Assembly (NCBI GenBank): GCA_037042185.1
Contig: JAXQJY010000033.1
Coordinates: 1-64,000, forward strand
DNA length: 64,000 nucleotides
Direction of reading: 5' to 3'
From: Sordariomycetes sp. S80-01Y
Taxonomy: Eukaryota; Ascomycota; Sordariomycetes
This document shows positions 23,673 to 33,994 of this stretch, one piece after another (within the stretch, counting starts at the first letter, position 1; each line of letters starts with the position of its first letter). The translations under genes were made by a program, and so were the position numbers. Below the pieces are notes generated by a model. That model was given only the letters and a program-made list of their open reading frames with translations, had not been told where the DNA came from and did no database searches.

Positions 23673-26659
23673 TCACTTGCTGAAAGGACTAGTCATGGTG
23701 GAAAGGCCATTTTTGCGCTTGGGAAGTTCAGGAAGCAATGTTTGAACCCATCCCACGATCTGGGGGGCTTCGACCGAAATTCTACCACGTTCTTGTCAGT
23801 CACCCAATTTCCAAAAGGATTTGACCTGTGTCACAAAGCAATGCTTACCTGCAACCGGTGGCAGTGGACTCCATCTTGGTTCGCGATTTGGACTTGGACG
23901 AGTTGTGCGATCCCGAAACAGCGAATGGACCATAGCCAACAGATAGGTTAGCTGAGGTGGAGGAAGCAGAAACGGCGCTCTCGAGCTTGGTGGTATCTCC
24001 CGAGAACTGTTTTCGGCGTCAGTAGAGTTTCCACAAGATATACCAGTAATTGCCCTTCTCAGACAGCGAATAAGAAAACTTACGCTGAGTTCGATATCAG
24101 CAGCGACAACAAAGGCGGTCGGAAAGGACGAGAATTGCTGGTGCGGTCCTTCAAGACTCTTTTCGTTCTCAAATGCAGCTTTGAGCGCTTCCTCGCCAGG
24201 GGAAATCTTGAATCTGTTCATTCGAAGTCAGTATTGGTTGACAATACCCGGCCCCTTTTTTCCTCACACATGTAGTGGCTGGGGGCGCTACTTACTCTCC
24301 AGAATCTAGCTCTGCATCGGCAAATAACTCGGCATGGAGCCAGGGCCTCTCGATCTCTACCACCATGCAGCTCATGCTGATTTCAACCTCGAGCTTGGAC
24401 ATAGATTGCATTGCATCTCTGTATCCTGTGAGCCTTCTTGAACTATATTCATTGAGCTGTGGAGATTGAACTTACGCGCTGCTCTCGGTGTGGCTTGCAC
24501 TGGCAGAGGCACTCCACCATCCCCATCCGGCTTTGGCGCAGACCGCAGAAGCAGATTGCGAAGTCGATGTTTCAGCCAGGCTGGACGAGGTTGCGACCTT
24601 GCAAGATATCTATGACATATGAGTGCTGATACTCCTGATAGAATAAAGCTTCTTCATACCTTTGTCCATGGATCGGGGCCATCGTCGACAGTATTGCGCC
24701 AGCTTTCTTCGTTGTCGAGGTCAATGATGTTGGCAGCAGCTGGGCTTTTGAGATCTGAGGAGTCAGCGACGTCTTTCCTAGCTTACATGAGTGCCCCCAT
24801 CATGTTTGGCGTAACAGGAATGATTTCGGAAGGAAAGGGACTTACTTGGATCAGCCATAAGCTCGTCTCCAGTGATGACCATCCCTTGGGCATTGACAAC
24901 CGGCAGCAGTGGAGGCGTTGAAGAAGTAACACTAGCCTGCGCGCTCGTAAGCTGCTTTTGAAGAGCCTCTATGTCGGTTTTAAGCTGGACTAAGCGCGAG
25001 TCTATCCAGGTCGTTGCTGTTGTCTTGCTTTTCTCCGAATTATCGCGAACAGATCTGTTGTTGCGGTCGAGGCTGGCCGTGGTCTGTGCCTTTTGAGCGT
25101 CCACCAGGTTACCCAACACGTTCTCGGTGAGCGGCTCGATCTCAAACTTGCTCTTGATCCATGAGTTCTTGGTGTCTGCACGGGTGTCCTGGTTTCGTGC
25201 CAAAGCGTTCTTGCTGTCCATATCAGTGTAGACTTGGGCATACGCGGCCTTCACGCCCGTCTGGTCGTCTTTCTTGTTATCGTCCAAGACCGGGAAGAAA
25301 GCATCCTCATCGATGGCCTTGACACTTAGCACATGATTTGTGATTGAAAGCATGGAGAGAACTTACTTTTCTGAGAATCTCATGAGAGGCGACGAGGCTC
25401 TCCAGGCGACGGATCTCAGCGCGAATCTCTGCTGGGTTGGGCTTAGAGTTGTTCTTTTTCCAATTCAGCGTCTTTTTAGCCACTAGTGTGGCCCTAGGTA
25501 CATGTGAGCTTTTTCATCCTCAAAACCCTGCGTGTTATTGCTTAAAGTCAAAAGCAGAGACGTACCAGCTAGCAGGGGTGAGCACTACACCATTGTATTC
25601 ACTTGAGCCGTCCGAGGCGATGATGGTCAAGTTGCGGTATGCCTCCTTGCTGTTCTCGATACGCTTCATGCCGGAAGAGATGTCGACCACGCCAAAATGA
25701 AAATCAACCTTGCAGAGAGTAAGAGCTTTAGCACAAATTCAGAAGCTATGCTGCTAAATGTCCAGGTTTGAGGAAAGATATGCTTACCATAAACTTATAC
25801 CCGTGGACCACCCAGTCCATGTACTTTGTCTGAATCGTGTTCTTGAACTCCCGCGCATGCTCTTGGATCCATTTCATGTACTTCTCTTGGGAGGCTTTGA
25901 TTTGAGCTGTCGTCGCGCCCGCTGGAGGTGCCAATCTTTCCAGTGCTTGCGCCTGTGCGTGCTGGTACGCCGCAACCTCCTTAGCCCACGCAGCTTGCTT
26001 GAGGACGTACGTGTCAACCTTGGTGCGGCCAGAACCACTGGGCGTATCGTCCGGCGAAGTGAGGTAGGACATGGAGTACTTGTATCTGTCACGGATGGTC
26101 TTGAGGCGCTCATCTGTGACCTCTGTCGTCTCGTTCGAGACAACACCGGACACGGAGGCTTCAACGGGAACGAGAAGGTCAAGGGCGGCAAGATAGCTCC
26201 GAGCAACGGACTTTCCTGACTTTCCGGCCTTTTGAAAGATTCATTAGCCTTTTAGCCTCTCGTATAAGATTTGGTGTTTCGTAAGGTCAGTAACTTACGG
26301 TATACTTTGACAAGGGAATCATTCCATCGACAAGGCGAGCCTCCTTGACTTGGACATCCAAGGGGGGCTTAATGTGCTTTGAAACATTGTAGTAGTATTC
26401 TCTGCGGACGTAGTCAGCCTATGGGCCCATATGGTTGCCTGTGGTTCTTGGGGACACTTACTTCCAGTCAATAATGGTGCCAGGCAGAGAAACCGTAAAG
26501 ACTTGATTATTAGCAACTGGTATTGCGGATGCAATGGCACCTCGAACAGTCTGAACCTTATTAGTGTACTATCCTTTTCATCTCGGAACAGTATAGTACC
26601 TCTGAGGCATGCTTCATTGACTTGAGGACACCCTTCGCCTGCGTCTCTTGATCCGCCAT
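23673..26659 (-). CDS. Thirteen-exon fungal protein of unknown function
   Basis: The exons are 26659-26600, 26556-26462, 26401-26299, 26228-25788, 25708-25566, 25493-25367, 25317-24846, 24754-24660, 24609-24476, 24418-24296, 24213-24084, 24006-23849 and 23781-23673. They encode 729 aa and every junction is in phase. I do not recognise a named domain, although the pattern fits an unnamed ascomycete family. Visible blocks are SLPGTIIDWKEYYYN near the N-terminus, PLSKYTAGKSGKSVARSYL (~85-103), a helical QKYMKWIQEHAREFKNTIQ (~200) before a WVVHGYKF motif, a coiled-coil-like TDIEALQKQLTSAQ (~460), and a C-terminal LSVGYGPFAVSGSHNSS then EAPQIVGWVQTLLPELP. There is no signal peptide or membrane helix. 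The glycine-turn C-terminal segment is beta-like. It is divergently paired with the metallo-beta-lactamase-like gene across 1 kb. Confidence 0.8.
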
Positions 26660-27657
26660 CTTGAACGAGGGTGTGGAAGGTTGGAAAATGTAAGAAGACA
26701 GTGTTTTAGCTGATCAAAGAGATAGGTAGGTGAGGAAGACTTGTCAATATCAGAAGAAATCGAGTGTTGTCGAATAAAGGGTGGAATAAACGCAGCGCGA
26801 TACTTATACAATTTTGCGACCTACTACGCCGCGAAGTTCGGTAAGGGGCTCACGAAGTATGCTGAACATAGCCCAACAGAAACACAGTCTGGACCTTAGT
26901 CTCCATCTCGTGATTCAATATTGCGCCTGTGACTCGTAGCGTAGGCTTGGGTCTTGTTCTGTTGGAGCTTTGATCGTAGCCTATCAAGAAGACTAGCAAT
27001 GTTCCTGCTTTTTTGGACTCATCCAGAGGCATGGGTCACGTCCGGTGAGTGGCACAAAAATTCACGGGGCATGAATTATGATGAGCAGATCAACTGAAGT
27101 TGGAACTTTACGGAACACCCCTGTCGCATCCTCCAATATCCTGAAGCCACACCGAGGTTCAGCTGTAGATGAACGGTCCAGTTCGGGGTTCCCCTCACAT
27201 CTGGTCCGCTCAACTGAGCATAAGCAGCCGGCAAAAACGTGCCATGAAGCCCTGCTGTCTAAAGGCAATGCCCATCTCGTCTGGAACGTCGGGACCACTA
27301 GCAGGGCAGTTGCCGCTATTGATGGCGCTAGTGGCGCTCTCCGCAAACATCACCTCGATGGCGCAGTCGCGGGTGCCGAGGTGCGCGCCGGGCCGTGCCA
27401 TTGCAACGTGGCCCACGTGTAGCTGAAGCGTCAAGATACGATAGCTTCTCAGCTGTCTTTGTTTCTGATGGCTCAGATTTCTGAGAGCAAGAGTGGACCG
27501 TGACTTGATAAGACCAAGAGGAGTCTGAAGAGATAAAGGCTGCTACATATCACCAGCAGTTCTCAACGAGAGACTAGATTTTATGCAGTCTCTGTGTACA
27601 TTAGTGCAATTTTACCAGATCTAAAGTGAAAGGCTTTGCAAATTTCTTAGTCTCATC
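26660..27657. promoter_or_regulatory. Intergenic region between two divergent large genes
   Basis: One kilobase separates the two start codons and should contain both promoters. No TATA box was recognised on either side. Open frames at 27062-27434 on both strands look like chance. Confidence 0.4.
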
Positions 27658-30536
27658 ATGGATGCTCAAGGCTCCGAACCCAAGTGGCGGGTCGCCAACT
27701 ACCAAATCCCAGTCCCATTGGCGACTGCTCTGCCCACATCCTCATAAACAAGCAAGAAGGCAAGGTCATCAAAGCCTTTCTCATGGATGGTGGCACCAAT
27801 GCTGGTGGCTACCATGCTTGGGTGCAAATACTCAAGGGACTACGACACATCGACCTTGAGCTTGGCGCTGACTGGAAGTTCGACAACTGGGTCGTGACCC
27901 GTTGGGACGATGACCACTATCGTGGTGTCCGAGACCTCCTTTCATCTAATCTCAAGATGTCCCGTTGCGTTCAAAACGGGGCTGGAACCCCCACCGGTCG
28001 GACCGCGTCTACAACCTTCGCTAAGCAATATTTCAGCGACAAGGCTTGGCTGCTCTGTGGTGCGTTGGACCGCACCATGTTCAGTAATGGGAAACGGCAT
28101 TACATCAACTTCTTGGAGCCCTTCATGAACGATCAAAAAATTGGCCTGAATTCTAGTCTGGGCAGCTCGCCTGACTCGGTCTACAAAAACAACCTTGCGA
28201 AAACATACGAGGTGATCCAGAACGCCGACCTACGATGTATTGCTTCCAGGCAGCTAGTAGGTCTCGATCTCTTCACTCGCACCCGACAATTCACTTTCAA
28301 GGGTGAAATCTGTACCACGCAGTCGACAGAAGACAAGAATATGGGAGTCTGTGTGAGTCCGCACACTGACCAGCCAATATTCTGCGTGATAGGAGCGAAC
28401 GCATACGGTATTGGCATCGAAGAACGATACCCAAAGGAACCAAGTCGGAACGAGACCTCAATTCTCGCCTTAATATACTGGCCTGGAAATGCTGGTGGTG
28501 GCCGCATATCGTACTACACTGGTGGAGACGGCCATCCTGAGTTGGCCAAACACATTGTCAAGGACTGGCTGAAAGCTGGTGACAAGTATAAGCCCAATGG
28601 CGAAGTGGGATTGATGAAGCTGGACCACCATGGCTCAACGAAAGAGAATTTGGGACACAAAGACGATTATAAGGCCAAGGGCAGCGGCTCCGACATAGCG
28701 AGACCAAAATCGGACGTCATCACCGATGTCCTCGTCAAGATGCTAAAGCCTAAAGGCCTGCTAGTCACACCTGGAAACCGACATGGACATCCTAGTGAGT
28801 CATCATATCACGATTTGCCTATTCCAGCACACTGATAAATAGCAGCCTGGGACGTGCTCCTTGAAATACATGATTACTTCAGGGAACGCAAAGAATACTA
28901 CGGACTTTTTACAACCCGGTCGTTCTATTGGCTCAACTCCCAGCAGCCTACTGGCATCAAGAGCCTCAACTCGAACCACAACTACATTCTGTACATGCAA
29001 CAGCTCTATGAGGGGATTTACAACGCATATCACGAAATTGGTGCAGATAGCGTAGACGACCCTGATGTTGTGCTGCATGACCTCATCGTTCTCGATCAGC
29101 CGCATAGGGTAGCTGCTCAAGCCGAATTTAAGAGGCATAAGAAGATATATGGCGAGTTGCTTTCCCAAAGGGTGAATAAACATACAACAAATATGTCAGA
29201 TAAAGTATTGTTCAAGCTAATTGAGCCTAGGGTCGATCAGGAATCACGCAGGATGGCAACATCAACTGGGGCGCAGTCCACGAAGTGATCCTGGAGGAAT
29301 GTCAGGGAATCCTTAGGCTGGGGGTAAGTGTTTGCCAGTTTTCACATGAGACCTGTGATGACTAATAGCCATTAGCAAGAGGCGATGAACAAAGCGCTCA
29401 GTGACGAGTCGCAGGGCTTGACCAAGGATCTCTTTTGGGCCTGGTACAGCTGGGCGTGGAATGTCTACGAAGCTCAACTCGAGGGAGCCAACCAGTATGC
29501 GGACATCTGTTGGCAGCCTATCATCAGCGAAGCCAACCCACACTACTTAATTCGCTTCGTCTTTGGCGACAGCGGGAAAGATACCTCGATAGATGTTTTC
29601 AACGACGACGGAGGGTCTCAGTTCGTGCGACAGGCTGATGAATCTGTCGCTTGCGTGAAGACAGATCTTGTCGTCGAGGACGAGGACAAATGGGCAAGCT
29701 TGGTCTACACGCCTCTTGGCATTGCCACAATCTTTGATCCCAAAGACGTCGAGGATGAGATCAAAAAAAAGGGAACGACAGCGTTCAAGGCTGCACATAT
29801 CGGCTTTATGACTGACTTGAAGCTGGTCAACCAGGCTGTCTTCAACCCTGGCAAGCTGTCTGATCCTGTGAAATCGAAAGGGCCAAGCACCAAAAAGCCT
29901 TTGACTCCCGCCAAACTGATGGCGAAGCATGAAAAGACACAGCTCGAAAAGAGGCTCAAGGTTGAAGGCCTTCTCGAAAACTACAGAAAGCAGCAGAGCC
30001 TCAGCGAAAGCGAAATGCTGATGGATGCCGCCGATGAGGAATGGTTCCTCGAGGCTCGAGCGCCGAGAACAAAAGGCCAAACTGGAGAGCCAGTCCTCTC
30101 ATCGTACTACGAGAGAGAACAGTTCAAACTCAGAAGCATGAAAATGCTCAAGAGGCTGGGCGAAAAGGAATTGAAGGTTATTCTAAACAAGCACAAAGAG
30201 GTACGTTATTTCGCATGGAGGTACTTGCGGCAGACTCGCGGTGCTGTCGAAGACCTCAAGGGTCCCAACCCCTACTGGGGCCGGCCACAGAACCAAGCAC
30301 AGCTGGATACGTTGATTCGTAATGTTTATTTTCTGTTACTGAGTTGGGAATTCGATCATGGAGCCGAAAAAGTGTTGAAAAAGAAGAAAGAGTCGGAGCT
30401 CGATGCTGAGCGGCGGGACTATTTTGAGTTTTTGGCGGAGACGTATTGCAGTGAGAAAAACCTGGACGACTTCTTAGAGCTTGCTAGCGTGGTGCAAGTA
30501 GGTTCAAACGATTTAGCAGATTTTCATTTCAATTAA
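27658..30536 (+). CDS. Metallo-beta-lactamase-fold protein with long C-terminal region; apparent frameshift near the start
   Basis: The exons are 27658-28794, 28846-29171, 29252-29323 and 29376-30536, about 898 aa if one base is restored. From ATG 27658 the frame gives EPKWRVANYQIPVP and then stops; one base is missing near 27700-27722, after which GDCSAHILI and the rest follow in another frame. Lactamase-fold marks: LMDGGTNAGG (~50), WVVTRWDDDHYRGV (~80) and LDHHGS late in the domain, as in the ComEC-like branch. The usual first His of the metal motif is Arg here, while the final Asp-His pair is kept. The C-terminal ~380 aa is charged and helical with no recognised domain. Intron branches (CACTGATAA, GACTAATAG) are good. 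Hydrolase activity is uncertain because of the missing ligand. Confidence 0.72.
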
Positions 30537-31018
30537 TGAAATTTCGGGAGACACACCTCGCAAACATGCAAAACAGCCGGCATCCAAAAACACAAATTTC
30601 AGCACATTGTTGTTTGTGTACCATTTTGCACGAAGAAGCTGTAACCCCTGACGTCAACAACATATAGTCATCAGATTGATGAGCTTATCTAGGACTAATT
30701 TTTGGAATGGCATTTTGAACAGGTACTGAGTGAGGTAGTCTAGATTGCTTGCAAAGACGGCATTCCGCAGGGTAACCGTCAATGTACCGGACACCTGAAC
30801 TGCCACAGATTACAGATCAGGACGAAATTAGATATGAGGTTGAGTTTAATGATCTCTCAGTAATCATGACGCTCTTTCTTGGGGGGAAAAGTACCATTTC
30901 GGCATCGTAGTGGTGGCGCTCGTCCTGGGACACCAGCGGCAACACAGTAACACTCCATGCATATACCCGGCGATATCAATTGTTGCCTGCTATATTCTTC
31001 ATTTGCAGTGATTCTAGC
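30537..31018. other. Intergenic region before the 5S rRNA gene
   Basis: About 480 bp separate the lactamase-fold gene and the 5S gene. No gene or clear motif is seen. Confidence 0.4.
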
Positions 31019-31137
31019 ACATACGACCATACCCAGTGGAAAATACGGGATCCCGTCCGCTCTCCCATAGTCAAGCCGCTGAGGGGCTGATTAGTAGTTG
31101 GGTCGGTGACGACCAGCGAATACCGGCTGTTGTATGT
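31019..31137 (+). rRNA. 5S rRNA gene, complete
   Basis: The 119-nt sequence runs from ACATACGACCATACCC to TGTTGTATGT and matches the standard ascomycete 5S layout, including GATCCCGTCCGCTCTCCC and GGGTCGGTGACGACCAGCGA. A T6 run directly follows as the RNA polymerase III terminator. The 5' and 3' ends pair (ACATACGAC with GTTGTATGT). It lies alone between protein genes, as expected for the dispersed 5S genes of many filamentous ascomycetes. A 16-T tract at 31163-31178 follows. Confidence 0.95.
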
Positions 31138-31463
31138 TTTTTGCCCTTGCTTTTTCTTTTCCTTTTTTTTTTTTTTTTGGGCTTTCCGAGGGAGAATCTT
31201 GAATTGCGCATACGGAATAAATACCAGCAAGTGAAGTACAACCTCCCCTATAGATTGTTCGTGAAAATGTAGGTCTGAAAGATTCCTGATCATGAGCCCA
31301 CAATCACTTACAAGCCCAAGCAAATGCCGAATCAAGTGATCTCATGAAGTCGTTAAAGTGCGATGCATTGGCCGGAGGAAAGATATTGGTTGGTTCTTGA
31401 ATCGTCACCCAAATTTATGGAGGATTACTAGTCCTGAGGGCCTGTGCTGTTCCCGCTTGCTTG
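31138..31463. other. Intergenic region after the 5S gene
   Basis: It contains T-rich tracts at 31150-31178 and the 3' side of the convergent isochorismatase gene. There is no gene. Confidence 0.4.
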
Positions 31464-32159
31464 CTATGAGATGCTTCCGCTGTTTACAATGGAAGCGAAG
31501 AAGTCGCTCAGTTCGGCCAAAACAGTCTTTGTCAGCTCATCGCCTTTAGCGCCAGGAATGTCACGATCTCCAACGCAGTCTTCCGCCACGAGAACATCCC
31601 AACCTCTCTCATGTCCTTGTCGAGCTGTAGTTGAGACACAAACGTGTGCCTGGGAATAGTCAGCCTTGAACTCACATGACGAATGCAGAAGCAAATGACG
31701 GGAAATTGGAAGTAGGCCAGCAGTTTGAGGACCGCCTTTCCCTTGGTAAGAGTCACGACATACCATGTAACCAGTCAAGACGATCTTGCTTCTCTTGGTC
31801 GCCTTCAGAAGCTCCTCCAGCTGAGTCCCCGTGAAGGAGCCGGGGACGTTCTTGGTGACGACCGATTCGCCCTCAAGCGGCTTCAGCTCATCGAACTCGG
31901 CAGCCAACGCGGTGCCGGGCGTGAAAACGGGAGCTCCTTCAGGGACCTCATGGACAACATGGATGACTGGAGCCTTGGCGTCACGGTACTTTTGCAGAAG
32001 CGACGCGATGGCAACCCTCGATTGGTCGACGTTGGTCACCTGGAGCAGACCATTGGCGTACTCATTTTGGGCGTCGATGATGACGAGAGCACTGTCGCTT
32101 GTCGATGCCGTAGAAGGCTGAATGCCGAGCATAGAACGGGCAGTTGCAGGGGGGGCCAT
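31464..32159 (-). CDS. Isochorismatase-like cysteine hydrolase
   Basis: Two exons (32159-31764 and 31649-31464) encode 193 aa. The 114-nt intron starts GTATGT after GYM, has a GCTGAC branch and ends CCCAG, joining directly to the AHVCVSTTARQ block. The catalytic triad of the family is visible: Asp29 in VIIDAQNEY, Lys103 in VVTKNVPGSF and Cys136 in HVCVST. The DCVGDRDIPG motif near the end is also typical. Members hydrolyse isochorismate, nicotinamide or related amides; the exact substrate is unclear. There is no signal peptide, so it is cytosolic. It is divergent from the adjacent Zn2Cys6 regulator, which may control it. The intron is a multiple of three without stops, so an unspliced mRNA would still be translatable. 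Confidence 0.92.
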   Translation of the reverse strand: MAPPATARSMLGIQPSTASTSDSALVIIDAQNEYANGLLQVTNVDQSRVAIASLLQKYRDAKAPVIHVVHEVPEGAPVFTPGTALAAEFDELKPLEGESVVTKNVPGSFTGTQLEELLKATKRSKIVLTGYMVCRDSYQGKGGPQTAGLLPISRHLLLHSSCEFKADYSQAHVCVSTTARQGHERGWDVLVAEDCVGDRDIPGAKGDELTKTVLAELSDFFASIVNSGSIS

Positions 32160-32234
32160 GGTGAAAGACGTGTTATGGATACTTTTTTTCTTTGGGGTAG
32201 ATGTCTGGGAAGCGTTGCTATTGGGGATTCGAGG

Positions 32235-32243
32235 TTATATATA
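32235..32243 (-). promoter_or_regulatory. TATA box of the isochorismatase-like gene
   Basis: TATATATAA on the minus strand lies about 76 nt upstream of the start codon at 32159. Spacing and sequence fit a fungal core promoter. Confidence 0.55.
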
Positions 32244-32605
32244 CTCCGCGCACCGCCGAGGGAGATGATTTGTCAGGCAACATTGGCGGAATGTCGCAAC
32301 TCTGATGGATTGATGAGGGGGAGTGGACGTTTAGACGCACCCACTAGTATGTATTGAGGCCTACGGATTACCGCTATGATGTCGGTGGACAGAAGTTAAA
32401 CGCTCCGTCTCGGATGCCGAGCCAAGAGCCCTTTAACAAGCTTTGTGAGTGGTGGAGATATAAGACATACCCACCCACGCCGCGGGGACGGAGACTTAGC
32501 ACGGACAGTTAATCGCGGAGAGTTTTCCCTCTCGGTCTGCATTTACAGTTCTGTCTACATCGATGTTTCGGAGTGAGGGAAAATATCCATTTGGTCGCCG
32601 ATCCC
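32244..32605. promoter_or_regulatory. Divergent promoter region between hydrolase and regulator
   Basis: It forms the rest of the 446-bp gap between two divergent starts. The regulator could act here on both genes, but no clear CGG-type inverted site was recognised. Confidence 0.35.
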
Positions 32606-33797
32606 ATGGATGCAGCCGTCAAGAGTCGCAGTGCGTGTGAGCCCTGTCGTGAGTCTCTCGATCTTCTGTATCCTGCGCGCGCTCTAGTCCCTCTGACATG
32701 GCCGGCCAGGAAAGCGCAAGGTAAAATGCTCCGGCAACCGCCCCGAGTGTGAACGCTGCCGTCGCTTCGGCTTGACCTGCGAATACTCGCGAGCGAAGCG
32801 CGTTGGGCGCCCTCGTCATCCCTACCCCTCCTCGAAAAGACCGCAGCCAAACCCTGGCCTCCATGGCTCTGTTGCTGGCACCAGTAGTACTAGTTATAGA
32901 ACTACCGCTGGTCCGGCGCCTCTGCCTGCCGAGGGCCGCTTTACGGGACCGGAGACCCCCAACGACCCTGACTCCTCTTGGCTGCTGCCCCCCTTTGGAC
33001 CAGACTTATCCGACGAACAGCCCCTTGACGCGTCGCAATGGTACTTGCCCTGTCTGGTGCAGCATGGGCCCTCCTCGAACGGCGCCTTCTTGAACGACGA
33101 CGCCAATCTTGAGACGGACTTAGTCCCACCCCTTTGTCGGTGCCGTCAAGATGTGGCTCAGTATTTCACCAAAGAAGAACCTCCTGGGACCCTGGACCGC
33201 GTCCAGTCACTGCGACAAGCCATGGACGTGGCAGAAAAAGTGTTGCAGTGCGCCATCTGCTTCGACGTCGCCCGTGGCGACGCTTCAATATCCAAGAACA
33301 TCGTGCTGCTGGGCGCTCTCATGTCCGATATAGCCGCATCCTACGGCCATCTTCTCTTTCGTATACGAGCCGTCGGCGCTTCCATTAAAGACGGGCAAGA
33401 GAACTCGTTCGAGATAGTCTTTGGCTTGCAGACTCAGCCCAATCCCGCCATCAGTACCACGGTCCCCGAAAGCACCTACCAGCTGCTCCTTCGAAGCGCC
33501 ATCACCGAGGATCTGGGGCGACTATCTACCATGTGCCGTCGCTTCGAGACTCGACAAATGAAGGCCCATGAACTCGGCCACGAAGCGTGTGAACCGGCTC
33601 ACCCGTGTCGGTACGGGCAAAAGGAGCCAGCTTCTGCCACCTCAAAGTACATAGACATGTGTCCGCGCAGCGTCAATGATCCCAAAAGGGCCTTTACCTG
33701 CTTTCGGACTGTTGATCAGGTTTCTGCAGCGATTCGGGACACGCATAGAATACTGGATAAATGGCGCTCTTCGGCGATTGAGGGTTTGCTTGAATAA
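32606..33797 (+). CDS. Zn2Cys6 transcription factor, AflR-like
   Basis: Two exons (32606-32648 and 32710-33797) encode 376 aa. The 61-nt intron (GTGAGT donor, TCTGACAT branch, GGCCAG acceptor) falls inside the zinc cluster; after splicing the six cysteines read C-x2-C-x6-C-x6-C-x2-C-x6-C at residues ~11-38 (SACEPC, KVKCSGNRPECERC, LTC). Basic residues (YSRAKRVGRPRH) follow at once, as in AflR-type regulators of secondary metabolism. The rest has a Pro/Ser-rich middle and a helical section starting LCRCRQDVAQYF with paired Cys (LQCAIC), also typical of AflR-like proteins. It should act in the nucleus on nearby genes. It is flanked by the isochorismatase (divergent) and the MFS transporter (convergent). 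The target pathway is unknown. Confidence 0.9.
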
Positions 33798-33994
33798 TTT
33801 CGGTTGTTCTAGAGTAAACCGCTAGTCACCCTCAAAATCCATGTTTGGTCCAACCGCAGTCATATCCCGGCCAATTGAACCCGAATGGCATCCGTGAGTT
33901 TGTCGGAGGCGTCATTGTGTAATCTAGCTGAGCCAACTCCGATCGTCGTGCAGTCCCAGGTGAAGCAACCATAGCTTGTAATTGGACGGCATCA

